Assembly: GCA_036397095.1 (NCBI GenBank)
Contig: DASWJQ010000010.1
Location: forward strand, 1-63,460
From: DASWJQ01 sp036397095
GTDB taxonomy: Bacteria > Chloroflexota > Anaerolineae > Anaerolineales > E44-bin32
Direction: 5' to 3'
DNA length: 63,460 bases
Position 1 is the first letter of the stretch. Every line of letters starts with the position of its first letter. Made by a program: the position numbers and the translations under genes. Positions 51,558-59,194 of the stretch are shown here, one piece after another. The notes below the pieces were generated by a model, which was not told the DNA's origin, made no database searches, and worked only from the letters and a program-made list of their open reading frames with translations.

Positions 51558-53267
51558 CTAGGGAGCCGGGCTCGGCGGCGCCTCGGAAGGGTCAGGTGCC
51601 GGGCCTCGTCTGGTGCGAAGGTGCCACAGCTCGATGTTGACAAAGCGGGCGCTTGGGTCGTACAGGGGTCCAATCGAAACCCCCAGCATGTCGGCGCTGA
51701 TGGCGTAGTTGTAGACCGGGTGGAAGAGCAAAACGACCGGGGCCTGGTCCTGGAAGCGGTACTGGAAGCTGGCATACAGCTCGGCCCGGCGCGCCTGGTC
51801 CGGCGAAACTCGGGCCCGTTCGAGCCAGATGCCGGTATTGCGGTCCTCAAAGCTGGCATAGTTCTGCCCTGACTCGGCCTGGGAATCGTGCCACATGGGG
51901 TAAGGATCGGGATCGGGCCAGCGCGAGAGAACAAGATCGGTCAGCACCGCCTCAAACTCGCGTTCTTCTAGGGCCTCCTGCAACTCGTTTGGGGCGACCG
52001 GTTCAAGTTCGACTTGGATACCAATGGCGGCCCAGTATGATTGGACCCGCTCGGCGATGGCGCTGTCCGTTGGCGTGTCACCGTGCAGCAGGCTGAAGCG
52101 CAGCTGTGACTCGTTGTTGGTCCGCACATACTCCTCGGCGCCAGGGTTGGCGCCCACCGGGATCTCCCATCCTGCCTGATCCAGCAGATGGCCGGCTCCA
52201 ATCGGGTCATAGGGGACCGGTTCGAGGCCTTCGGCGAACGCCCAAGTGCCGGGCAAAATTGGACCGGTGGCCACGATTCCCTGTCCACCCAATTGCAGGT
52301 CGATTAGCGCTTGCCGGTTAATGGCGTAGGTCAGGCTTTGGCGGACGTCCTTTTCGGCCAGGAAGGCCAGTTCGCTGTTAGCCAAATTGAGGTAGATGAG
52401 CTTGACCTCGGCCTGCCGCATGCTGTGCAGGTTCAAATTCGGTGCGGCCAGCACCTCCGGCAATATCGACGGACCGACGCTGCCGATGGCACCGACTTCT
52501 CCGGATTGGTAGGCGGCCAGGGCCGACGCCTGGTCTTCGAAGTAGTGGAATTCCACCCGGTCCAGGTAGGGGACTTGGCCATAGAAATCGTCATTCTTGA
52601 GCAAACTGACTCCGACGATCTGGCCATCCTCGGTCAGGTAGCGATCGAACCGAAAAGGTCCGGTGCCAACCGGCTCGAGGTGGAATGGATGATCGGGCAG
52701 GTCGGCGGCGCTAACGCCCCGCAGCAGGTGGTCCGGCAGTAGGCCGACGGACAGGAAGTCGAGGAAGGGAGCAAACGGCTCCGGCAGCTGGAACTGCACG
52801 GTGCGCTCGTCGAGCAGCACAACGTTGATTTCGCTCCAGAAAGCCTGCAAATCCGCCGGACCTGGATAGCCCTCTTCCTGGATCTTGGCGAAGGTGTAGA
52901 CAACGTCGGCCGCCTGAACGGGCTCTCCGTCGTGCCAGAATGCGTCGTCGCGCAGTGTCACCGTTACCAGCTTGGTGTCGGCGGACACCGCAAGCTGGGC
53001 CGCCAGATCAGGCACCGGCTGGCCGCGGTCGTCGAACCGAACCAGTCCACGGTAAAGCAGTTGATCGACATCCTCATCGACCTGGTTGTTGAAGTCGAGG
53101 ATCGGGTTGAGGCGAACGGGGGAACCGATGAGCGCTTCAACGTGGGCGCCGCCCGACGCCGGTAGTGGTGCGTTGGATTGCAGCACTGGCGTCTGGCTGA
53201 GCAGGATGCCGACGACCAAGAGCAGGCCGCCAACCGCGATGAGGACGAGCCAGCGAAGGTTACGCAT
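51558..53267 (-). CDS. Family 5 extracellular solute-binding protein (peptide/nickel type)
   Basis: 569 residues. The N-terminal anchor is a plain TM segment (about 5-27) without a lipobox Cys. The SBP_bac_5 region shows YRGLVRFDDRGQPVPDLA, HDGEPVQAADVVYTF, PYDPIGAGHLLDQAGWE and FSLLHGDTPTD. Such proteins capture peptides or other oligomers for an ABC importer, but no permease or ATPase is adjacent. It follows secG by 40 nt on the same strand. Confidence 0.88.
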   Translation of the reverse strand: MRNLRWLVLIAVGGLLLVVGILLSQTPVLQSNAPLPASGGAHVEALIGSPVRLNPILDFNNQVDEDVDQLLYRGLVRFDDRGQPVPDLAAQLAVSADTKLVTVTLRDDAFWHDGEPVQAADVVYTFAKIQEEGYPGPADLQAFWSEINVVLLDERTVQFQLPEPFAPFLDFLSVGLLPDHLLRGVSAADLPDHPFHLEPVGTGPFRFDRYLTEDGQIVGVSLLKNDDFYGQVPYLDRVEFHYFEDQASALAAYQSGEVGAIGSVGPSILPEVLAAPNLNLHSMRQAEVKLIYLNLANSELAFLAEKDVRQSLTYAINRQALIDLQLGGQGIVATGPILPGTWAFAEGLEPVPYDPIGAGHLLDQAGWEIPVGANPGAEEYVRTNNESQLRFSLLHGDTPTDSAIAERVQSYWAAIGIQVELEPVAPNELQEALEEREFEAVLTDLVLSRWPDPDPYPMWHDSQAESGQNYASFEDRNTGIWLERARVSPDQARRAELYASFQYRFQDQAPVVLLFHPVYNYAISADMLGVSIGPLYDPSARFVNIELWHLRTRRGPAPDPSEAPPSPAP

Positions 53268-53306
53268 AGGAATGGGCCCGGCCGAGCCCTTGTGTGCGGG
53301 GAAGGA

Positions 53307-53534
53307 TCAGCCGGTCAACACGACGTTGACGATGGCCATCAAGAAGAATGCCACGCTCAACCCGATGGTCACGAAGAACAACAGCCGCTCGACTCCACGA
53401 CGCACGTGGTAGCCGGTGCCACCGAAGTCGCCGCCGCCCAGGCCCCCAAGCCCGGCACCGCGGCTCTGCAGCAGAATGACAGCAATCAAGGCGATCGACA
53501 GGATCACCATGACGAGGTTCAAGTAGTAAGCCAC
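53307..53534 (-). CDS. secG: Protein translocase subunit SecG
   Basis: 75 residues with two TM segments (about 4-23 and 52-72) and the Gly-rich loop SRGAGLGGLGGGDFGGTGYHVRRG expected in SecG (short motif GGLGGGDFGGTG). GTG start with AGGAGGCAAGT upstream. It supports SecYE-driven export. A good extended -10 lies upstream. Confidence 0.92.
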   Translation of the reverse strand: MAYYLNLVMVILSIALIAVILLQSRGAGLGGLGGGDFGGTGYHVRRGVERLLFFVTIGLSVAFFLMAIVNVVLTG

Positions 53535-53564
53535 ACTTGCCTCCTCCAGGCGCCAAACGGCCGG

Positions 53565-53573
53565 ATTATATCA
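53565..53573 (-). promoter_or_regulatory. Extended -10 promoter for secG
   Basis: TGATATAAT on the minus strand (53573-53565), 30 nt before the GTG and SD. Confidence 0.6.
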
Positions 53574-53577
53574 AAGG

Positions 53578-53639
53578 CCGGGGATGGGTGAGACGGGATA
53601 AGTGATACGGGATAAGGGATTGGGGATTGGGGCAGGAGG
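53578..53639 (+). repeat. G-rich degenerate repeat (partial composite element)
   Basis: GGGGATGGGTGAGACGGG at 53580 onward, then GATAAGTGATACGGGATAAGGG and GATTGGGGATTGGGG up to 53632. Same G-rich and GATAAGTGA modules as the full copies; lacks the GAGCCTGTCGAAGG module. Confidence 0.6.
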
Positions 53640-53646
53640 TGCGATC

Positions 53647-53685
53647 CTTGCCCCGGGCGGTACATTCACTACCCGCCCTGGCAAG
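53647..53685 (-). terminator. Bulged hairpin between prfB and secG
   Basis: CTTGCC (53647-53652) with GGCAAG (53680-53685) and GGGCGG (53655-53660) with CCGCCC (53673-53678) form a two-part stem separated by small bulges. It lies after prfB on the minus strand and has no T-run. Confidence 0.4.
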
Positions 53686-53778
53686 CCTCGGCCCGCTCTT
53701 CGACCCATCCAATAGACCGCGTGACGGGCGGTCCCCAGTCTGCGGTCAGACGTCTGACGTCCTTGGCCCCGATTCCGA

Positions 53779-54871
53779 TCAGCCTCCCTGGCCTATTCCT
53801 TCTCGAAGAAAGGCCGCAATGAACCCATCCAGGTCGCCGTCAAGAACTGCCGCGGTGTTGCCGCTCTCGTGCCCGGTCCGGTGGTCCTTAACCAGCTGGT
53901 AGGGGTGCAGGACATAGGACCGAATCTGCGAGCCCCACTCGGCCTGGATGTAGTCGCCCTTGATTTCGGCGATTTCTTCTTCGCGCTGGCGCTGCTGCAG
54001 GTCGAGCAGCCTGGCGCGCAGCACCTTGAGCGCATTCTCGCGGTTCTGCGTCTGGGAACGCTCATTTTGGCATGTGACGACGAGCCCCGTCGGTAGGTGG
54101 GTGATGCGGATAGCGGTTTCGTTCTTCTGGACGTTCTGCCCACCGGCACCGGCCGAGCGATACGTGTCGATCCGTAGGTCATTCGGGTCGATGGTGACTT
54201 CTTCGGCCTGTTCGACCTGCGGGTAGACCTCGACGAGCGCAAACGAAGTGTGCCGCCGGTTGGCCGAGTCATAGGGTGAAATACGCACCAACCGGTGCAC
54301 GCCGCGCTCGGCTTTCATGTAGCCATAGGCGTACTCGCCGCGCACGCCGATCGTGACGCTCTTGATGCCGGCCTCTTCGCCCTCACTGCGGTCGAGGATC
54401 TCGGCTTCGAGGCCCTGGGCTTCGGCCCAGCGCAGGTACATGCGTTCGAGCATTTGAGCCCAATCCTGGGAATCGGTTCCACCGGCACCCGCGTGGATCG
54501 CCAGTATCGCGTCGTCAGCATCGTACTCGCCAGAGAGCAGAGCCTGGAATTCGCGGCGCTCCAACTCGGTCCCGACCCCCACCAATTCGGCCTCGATCTC
54601 AGCGCGCAGACCGTCGTCCTCCAGCTGGGCCAGCTCAAGCGCGTCGTCGACTCGCTGGCGGAGCTGGTGCCACGAGTCAACTTGCTCGCGCAAGCGGGCC
54701 ATGCGCTGCATGACCTTTTGCGCGCGCTCGGGATCGTCCCACAGGGTTGGTTCTTCGGAAGTTGCTTGCAGCTGCGCTAGTTCGGCTTCGTGTTTTGCGA
54801 AGTCAAAGACGCACCAGGAGGTCTTGAATCCGGCGTTGCGCCTCCTCGAGTCCATTAATCAAATCCTGCAT
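53779..54871 (-). CDS. prfB: Peptide chain release factor 2, with programmed +1 frameshift
   Basis: 363 residues when read with the frameshift. Zero-frame translation begins at ATG 54871 (MQDLINGLEEAQRRIQ) and stops after VRL at a TGA (54805-54803) that follows CTT, forming the slippery CTT TGA C (54808-54802). The shift yields VRL-DFAKHEAELAQL and the rest of RF2. GGQ at about 243-245 (AGAGGQNVQK). The decoding tripeptide is SPY (198-200, ISPYDS) where most RF2 proteins have SPF. A start at 54855 would only give the shifted frame and is not used. Confidence 0.92.
54802..54808 (-). promoter_or_regulatory. prfB programmed frameshift site
   Basis: Minus-strand CTTTGAC: Leu codon CTT (54808-54806), UGA stop (54805-54803) and following C. 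RF2 shortage favours +1 slippage here and autoregulates RF2. The upstream bases CTGGTGCGT provide only a weak Shine-Dalgarno-like GGTG. Confidence 0.9.
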
Positions 54872-54908
54872 TGCTCTATCCTCAATTGGCTTGACTCTGT
54901 CCGCAGGC

Positions 54909-55844
54909 TCACCCTTTGGCGACGTCCGGTTCGATGGGTACCGCCGCCAGCAAGCCGTCAACATACTGTGCAGGGTCGAACGGCGCCAGGTCTTGCAGGC
55001 CTTCACCCAGGCCGACGTAGCAAACCGGCAGGCCTAATTCGTCCGCTACCGCTAGCGCCATGCCACCCTGGGCCGAGTTATCCAGCTTGGCCAAGACCGT
55101 GCCCGTAAGCGGCATCTGCTGGCCGAAGGCGCGGGCTTGGGCCAGCGCGTTGTGACCGGTGGCGGCGTCGAGCACCAGATACGTCTGCTGTGGGGCGTCC
55201 GTGAAAACCTTGCCGGCCACCGTGTGCAGTTTGGTTAACTCGGCCATCAGGTTGTGGCTGGTATGCATTCGGCCCGAGGTGTCAATGATGACAACCTCCA
55301 CCTGCCGGGCCAGCGCCGCCTGCAGTGCATTGTAGACAACGGCGCCCGGATCGCTGCCTGGTTCGCCACTTATGACGGCCACATCCAGCCGCTGGCCCCA
55401 GCTGGCAAGTTGCTGGCTGGCGGCGGCCCGGTGCGTGTCGGCCGCGGCCAGCAGGACCGAATGGCCCTGTTGCTGCCAATGGAAGCCCAGCCGGGCGGCG
55501 GTCGTGGTCTTGCCGGAACCATTGACTCCAACCAGCATGATCACCAGGGGCCCATTGTCCGGCGCCTGGGGCGAATCCGGCGCAGGCAGCTTTGCCAGCA
55601 GCAGCCGCCGCAAGACAGGCAGCAGTTGGTCCGGCGACCGCAAGTCATCACGGTCGGCAACCTGGCGCAACTGGGCAACGAGCCCGGTTGAGGCCGGCAG
55701 CCCCAGGTCCGCCCGGATCAGGCTGGCTTCAAGTTGCTCCCAAAAGGCGGGATCGAAATGAGTTCCCCCAAAAAGACCCGCCAGCATCCCAAAGGGGCCG
55801 CGGCGGGTCCGGCTGAGGGCCTGACGCCATCGATCTTCCGTCAC
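54909..55844 (-). CDS. ftsY: Signal recognition particle receptor FtsY
   Basis: 311 residues from GTG 55844. NG GTPase: GVNGSGKTTTAARLGF (about 105-120), AAADTHRAAASQQL, DTSGRMHTSHNLM and TKLD-type LAKLDNSAQGG, and LPVCYVGLGEG. No long acidic A domain; the N-terminus is only about 75 residues. A perfect extended -10 sits 6 nt before the GTG, so mRNA is probably leaderless. Neighbours prfB and secG share a protein-synthesis/export theme. Confidence 0.93.
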   Translation of the reverse strand: MTEDRWRQALSRTRRGPFGMLAGLFGGTHFDPAFWEQLEASLIRADLGLPASTGLVAQLRQVADRDDLRSPDQLLPVLRRLLLAKLPAPDSPQAPDNGPLVIMLVGVNGSGKTTTAARLGFHWQQQGHSVLLAAADTHRAAASQQLASWGQRLDVAVISGEPGSDPGAVVYNALQAALARQVEVVIIDTSGRMHTSHNLMAELTKLHTVAGKVFTDAPQQTYLVLDAATGHNALAQARAFGQQMPLTGTVLAKLDNSAQGGMALAVADELGLPVCYVGLGEGLQDLAPFDPAQYVDGLLAAVPIEPDVAKG

Positions 55845-55850
55845 GGGCGG

Positions 55851-55859
55851 ATTATATCA
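55851..55859 (-). promoter_or_regulatory. Extended -10 promoter for ftsY (leaderless)
   Basis: TGATATAAT read on the minus strand; TATAAT at 55856-55851. Only 6 nt separate it from the GTG at 55844. Confidence 0.6.
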
Positions 55860-55928
55860 CCGGGAGAAAGACAACCGCCCGGCACAAGCTGCGCTTGCGC
55901 CGGGCGCCAGGCCCCTCTATATGACAGG

Positions 55929-55999
55929 CTGGGGGTCCAGGATTCGAACCTGGGCTGACGGAGTCAGAGTCCGCTGTCCTACCACTAGACGAACCCCCA
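55929..55999 (-). tRNA. tRNA-Gln (anticodon CTG)
   Basis: Minus-strand sequence folds into a cloverleaf: acceptor TGGGGGT/ACCCCCA, D arm GTCTAGTGGTAGGAC, anticodon stem-loop GCGGA-CTCTGAC-TCCGT with anticodon CTG, TPsiC arm CCAGGTTCGAATCCTGG, discriminator G. No CCA is encoded. It lies between gltX and ftsY. Confidence 0.93.
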
Positions 56000-56041
56000 A
56001 CGGTCGGCGATTGTACCATAGCGCTCGAAACGAGGTGTAGC

Positions 56042-57526
56042 TCAGGCAGTCGCCAAGCTGGCCAGGGCGGCTTCCATCCGGCGAACGACCGTCTCCTTGC
56101 CTTCGAGCTCCATGCTTTCGAGCAACGGCGGCGATACTCGCTGGCCCGTGACAGCCATACGCAGGATGCCAAATAGCTGCCCAGCCGACAAGCCAAGGTC
56201 ATCCGCCAGCGCCCGCAGGTCGGCTTCCAGCGGCTCGGCCTCGATTTTCTCGTGTTGCTCGACGACGTCCCGCGCTCGCTCCAGCGCCTGGGCCGTTTGG
56301 GCGGCGTCCATGTCCTTGCCAACCAGGCTGGCCGCATCGGCGGTGACTTCGTCGGCGAAGAAGAAGCCCGCCATTTCCACCGCCTCGTCAAGCGTTCGGA
56401 TCCGCTCTTGGAGCAGGGGGACGATTCGGGCCAACCGCTGGCGGTCGACCGCGAAACCGGCAGACTCGAACCAGGGGACGAGCCGATCGGTCAAGTCATC
56501 CACTGGCAAGGCGCGAATGTGGAGGCCGTTGAAGTGATCCAATTTGCTGAAATTGACCGCCGCCGGGCTTGGTTTGAGCTTCTCTAGGCTGAACTTTTCG
56601 ATCAGGTCGGCCATCAGGAAGAACTCGGTCCTGTCGTCATACGACCAGCCCATTAACGCCGTCCAGTTGTTGACGGCTTCCGGCAGGTAGCCGAGCCGCC
56701 GCATATCGGTGATGTAGACCGCCTGGGCGTCCTGACTAGAGCCTGCACTTCGCTTGCTCAGTTTGCCCTTCCCGCTGGGGTTGAGGAACACCGACAGGTG
56801 CGCCCAAACCGGCTGTTGCCAGCCAAAAGCCTGGTAAATCAGAACGTGCAGCGGAAAGGTCGGCAGCCACTCGGAGCCGCGCAAGACGTGGGTAATCTGC
56901 ATTTCGTGATCATCGACCATGGCCGCCAGGTGGTAGACGGGGATGCCGTTCGACTTGACCAGCACGTAGTCATCAATTGTGTGGTTGTCGACGGTGATGG
57001 CGCCTCGCAGCAGGTCGACCGCCTGCGTCTGGCCTTCCTTTGGCGTCTTGAACCGGACAACATGGGACTCGCCGGCCGCGACGCGCGCCGCCGCCTCGGC
57101 CGGTTTCAATCGCCGGCACTGGCCATCGTAGCGCGGCGGCTGCTTGGCCCGCTGCTGCGTCTGGCGCAGCTGGGACAACCGCTCAGGCGAACAGAAACAC
57201 GGGTAAGCGTGTCCGTGGTCAACGAGCTCCAGGGCCCGGGCGGTGTAGACCTCAAGCCGTTCCGACTGCCGATAGGGTGCGTGCGGCCCCCCAACGTCCG
57301 GTCCCTCATCCCACGGCACGCCTAACCAGCGCAGGCTGTCCTTGATCTCATCCTCCGCTGTCGGATCCAACCGCTTCTGGTCGGTATCCTCAATGCGCAG
57401 CAGGAACTGGCCGCCAGTTTGGTGGGCGATGAGGTAGTTGTAGAGGGCAGTGCGGGCGCTGCCGATGTGGAAGCGGCCAGTAGGCGAGGGAGCGAAACGC
57501 ACGCGGACTGGGGTGTCGGTCGGCAT
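56042..57526 (-). CDS. gltX: Glutamyl-tRNA synthetase
   Basis: 494 residues from ATG 57526; an in-frame start 48 nt upstream adds unrelated residues. Class I motifs: RFAPSPTGRFHIGSART (HIGH-like HIGS, 20-23) and GKLSKRSAG (KMSKS-like). Glu-recognition WLGVPWDEGPDVGGPHAPYRQSER-type region is present in brief (LGVPWDEGPDVGGPHAPY). It charges tRNA-Glu. With a tRNA-Gln gene as the next one, a non-discriminating enzyme (Glu-tRNA-Gln then GatCAB) is possible, but nothing here proves it. Confidence 0.94.
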   Translation of the reverse strand: MPTDTPVRVRFAPSPTGRFHIGSARTALYNYLIAHQTGGQFLLRIEDTDQKRLDPTAEDEIKDSLRWLGVPWDEGPDVGGPHAPYRQSERLEVYTARALELVDHGHAYPCFCSPERLSQLRQTQQRAKQPPRYDGQCRRLKPAEAAARVAAGESHVVRFKTPKEGQTQAVDLLRGAITVDNHTIDDYVLVKSNGIPVYHLAAMVDDHEMQITHVLRGSEWLPTFPLHVLIYQAFGWQQPVWAHLSVFLNPSGKGKLSKRSAGSSQDAQAVYITDMRRLGYLPEAVNNWTALMGWSYDDRTEFFLMADLIEKFSLEKLKPSPAAVNFSKLDHFNGLHIRALPVDDLTDRLVPWFESAGFAVDRQRLARIVPLLQERIRTLDEAVEMAGFFFADEVTADAASLVGKDMDAAQTAQALERARDVVEQHEKIEAEPLEADLRALADDLGLSAGQLFGILRMAVTGQRVSPPLLESMELEGKETVVRRMEAALASLATA

Positions 57527-57584
57527 GGGGTCCTTTACTTGTGGGGTGGCCGGATTGCCTCGTGACTTTACCATAGACGGAGAC

Positions 57585-57718
57585 TAGGGTTAGGGACTGG
57601 GGACTGGGGAAACGGGAGACGGGATTTGGGATACTTGCGAAGGGACCAAGGAATTGGGATCCAGGGCCTCGATGATCCACCCAAAGGAGCATCCCTGAGC
57701 CTGTCGAAGTGGGCGTAC
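57585..57718 (+). repeat. Composite intergenic repeat, partial/rearranged copy
   Basis: G-rich block (TAGGGTTAGGGACTGGGG, GGACTGGGGAAACGGG, GGGATTTGGG) then CCTGAGCCTGTCGAAGTGGG at 57694-57713 and CGTAC. In the two full copies the CCTGAG module comes first, so the order differs here. Confidence 0.6.
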
Positions 57719-57817
57719 AGCTGTCGTCAATCCGAACAAGGCGTATCCTTCCTGACGTACTATTCGCCATGCCCAAGAGATGGTGCCCGGCGACCGCGTT
57801 CTGGTTTTCACAACCGA

Positions 57818-57847
57818 TGTAGGGACGTTGCCTACAACGTCCCCACA
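57818..57847. repeat. 13-bp inverted repeat
   Basis: TGTAGGGACGTTG (57818-57830) pairs with CAACGTCCCCACA (57835-57847), loop CCTA, one mismatch. Very stable and not at a gene end; looks like an interspersed hairpin. Confidence 0.6.
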
Positions 57848-57934
57848 CGCCTGAGCAATTCGGCCGATCGAAGCGATCCTAGTAGTGGTGGTTAGGTCGT
57901 TGGCGACCCAACCGGTCGGAGGTTCAGATGACAC

Positions 57935-57962
57935 GTAGGGGCGACCCTCGGGCCGCCCCTAC
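57935..57962. repeat. 9-bp inverted repeat with nested CCC/GGG
   Basis: GTAGGGGCG (57935-57943) pairs with CGCCCCTAC (57954-57962). The loop ACCCTCGGGC can pair internally (CCC/GGG). It starts 32 nt after the 3' end of the secreted-protein gene on the minus strand. Confidence 0.6.
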
Positions 57963-57994
57963 TCGTTGACGTTCGGCTGGCTGCCAGGTGCCAG

Positions 57995-58390
57995 TTAGTG
58001 GCTGGAAGCCTCGCCGTCGGCCGAACCAAACACATCCCAGTTGAAGTTCAAGCCATTCAAGTCGGGCAGCTGGAAGTCCCAGCCACTGCCAGCTTCAGCC
58101 CGGGTCTCAACCGAGGCCTCGGCGTTGGCGTTGGCCCCGGACTCGGAGCCGCTGCTCTCGGCGCCAGCGCTGAGGTCAGCCTCACCTGAAACCTGGCCAC
58201 CGACATCGGTTTGTCCCGTCAGGTTGGCCACCTCGGATTGCAGGTCGGCGAAAACCTGACCGGCAGTGTTGATGGCAGCTTCGGCCTTGGTCTGGAGCCG
58301 GACCTTGGCCTGTTCGTTGCCGCTGAGCGTCACGCCCAGGCCCAAGCCTGCCGCAACCAGCAAGGAGACGATCGTGCGCAGGGTAATCAT
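57995..58390 (-). CDS. Small secreted acidic protein, unknown function
   Basis: 131 residues. N-terminal signal/anchor (about 4-23, TIVSLLVAAGLGLGVTLSG), a helical segment (about 28-58, KVRLQTKAEAAINTAGQVFADL), then a Ser/Gly/Ala/Glu-rich low-complexity region (SGSESGANANAEASVETRAE) and an aromatic tail (WDFQLPDLNGLNFNWDVFG). No known domain. GTA-rich SD: AGGAGGATGA just before the ATG. Sits downstream of the ECF sigma/DUF5667 genes and may be their target. Confidence 0.65.
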   Translation of the reverse strand: MITLRTIVSLLVAAGLGLGVTLSGNEQAKVRLQTKAEAAINTAGQVFADLQSEVANLTGQTDVGGQVSGEADLSAGAESSGSESGANANAEASVETRAEAGSGWDFQLPDLNGLNFNWDVFGSADGEASSH

Positions 58391-58468
58391 CGTTCATCCT
58401 CCTTCTCACGATTTGGCTTCACCCATGAGCACGAATCGAGGACCCCAACTGTTACGCTGTCGATGGAA

Positions 58469-59194
58469 TTAGGGCAACGGCAGACCGTCCAGGCCTTCGA
58501 GCACAGGTGAAGGGAGTGGGAGGGTGTTGGGTAAGGGTGTGCCCGCCGGAAGGGTGTCTTCGCTGCTGCCATCCAATTCGGTACCGGTCAGTTCAATGCC
58601 GCTGGCCTGAAATGCAGCTTGGTGGGCGGCCAGCGCTTGGGCAATGCGGTCGGTAACCATATCGCTGGACTGGAGGCGCGCCAGCCAGTCCTGGTAGGCA
58701 GACAGGGCGGGTTCGGTTTGCTCACCCGTGGCTACGGTCCACAGAAGATCTTGCGCCCGGCGCTCGGCCACGGCTAGGGCAGTAGCTTCTGGTGCCGGGG
58801 AAAGGCTAAGCCAGGCGGACTCGCTCGCCAGGCGCCAACCGTAGAGCAGATCGGTGGGCCTGGCGGTTTGGGCCAAGGCCGTGCCGGCTATCAGGCAGAG
58901 TGCCAGCGCCGCCAGCGCCGGGGCCCATTGGCGGTAAGCAGGCAGCCCCCAGAGTGTGCGGGCTTGGCGACGCGGGTGGGTCGCCATATGCGCGGCGAGC
59001 GCGCTGGCCACCTGGTTGCGGGCGGCGACGGGCATGAACAGATCGGCCGAGGATTGCAGCCAGCCGGCCGCCTGCAGCGCCCTACTCAGCTTGGCTGCAT
59101 GCCGCGGGTGGCGTTCCAGGCATTCTTCGATGGTCAGCTGGCCGGAAGCCAGCAGCTTTAGGCACTCCTCAAGAACTCGATCGGGGTCGGTCAT
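58469..59194 (-). CDS. DUF5667-like membrane protein coupled to ECF sigma factor
   Basis: 241 residues. A short N-terminal helical domain (ECLERHPRHAAKLSRALQAA), one TM helix (about 89-109, ALAALALCLIAGTALAQ), and an outer helical region resembling DUF5667 (PTDLLYGWRLASESAWLSLSP). DUF5667 proteins sit beside ECF sigma factors and may act as anti-sigma or envelope sensors. A Pro/Leu-rich C-terminal tail follows. Its ATG overlaps the sigma gene stop (TCA/ATGA). Confidence 0.72.
   Translation of the reverse strand: MTDPDRVLEECLKLLASGQLTIEECLERHPRHAAKLSRALQAAGWLQSSADLFMPVAARNQVASALAAHMATHPRRQARTLWGLPAYRQWAPALAALALCLIAGTALAQTARPTDLLYGWRLASESAWLSLSPAPEATALAVAERRAQDLLWTVATGEQTEPALSAYQDWLARLQSSDMVTDRIAQALAAHQAAFQASGIELTGTELDGSSEDTLPAGTPLPNTLPLPSPVLEGLDGLPLP

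Larger units (their letters stand above)
57527..57994. other. Gene-free gap with repeats and hairpins
   Basis: 468 bp without a credible gene. It carries a G-rich block (57585-57660), the CCTGAGCCTGTCGAAG module (57694-57718), and two hairpins (57818-57847 and 57935-57962). A weak TATGGT at 57575-57570 on the minus strand could serve gltX. Confidence 0.5.

Noticed and set aside
53779..54855. prfB start at 54855 in a single frame
   Set aside because: This would skip the classical N-terminal leader and ignores the exact CTTTGAC slippery site with a matching 22-codon upstream frame.
57585..57605. TAGGGTTAGGG, resembling eukaryotic telomere repeat
   Set aside because: Only two units, inside a degenerate G-rich block shared with other intergenic copies. 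It is not a telomere.
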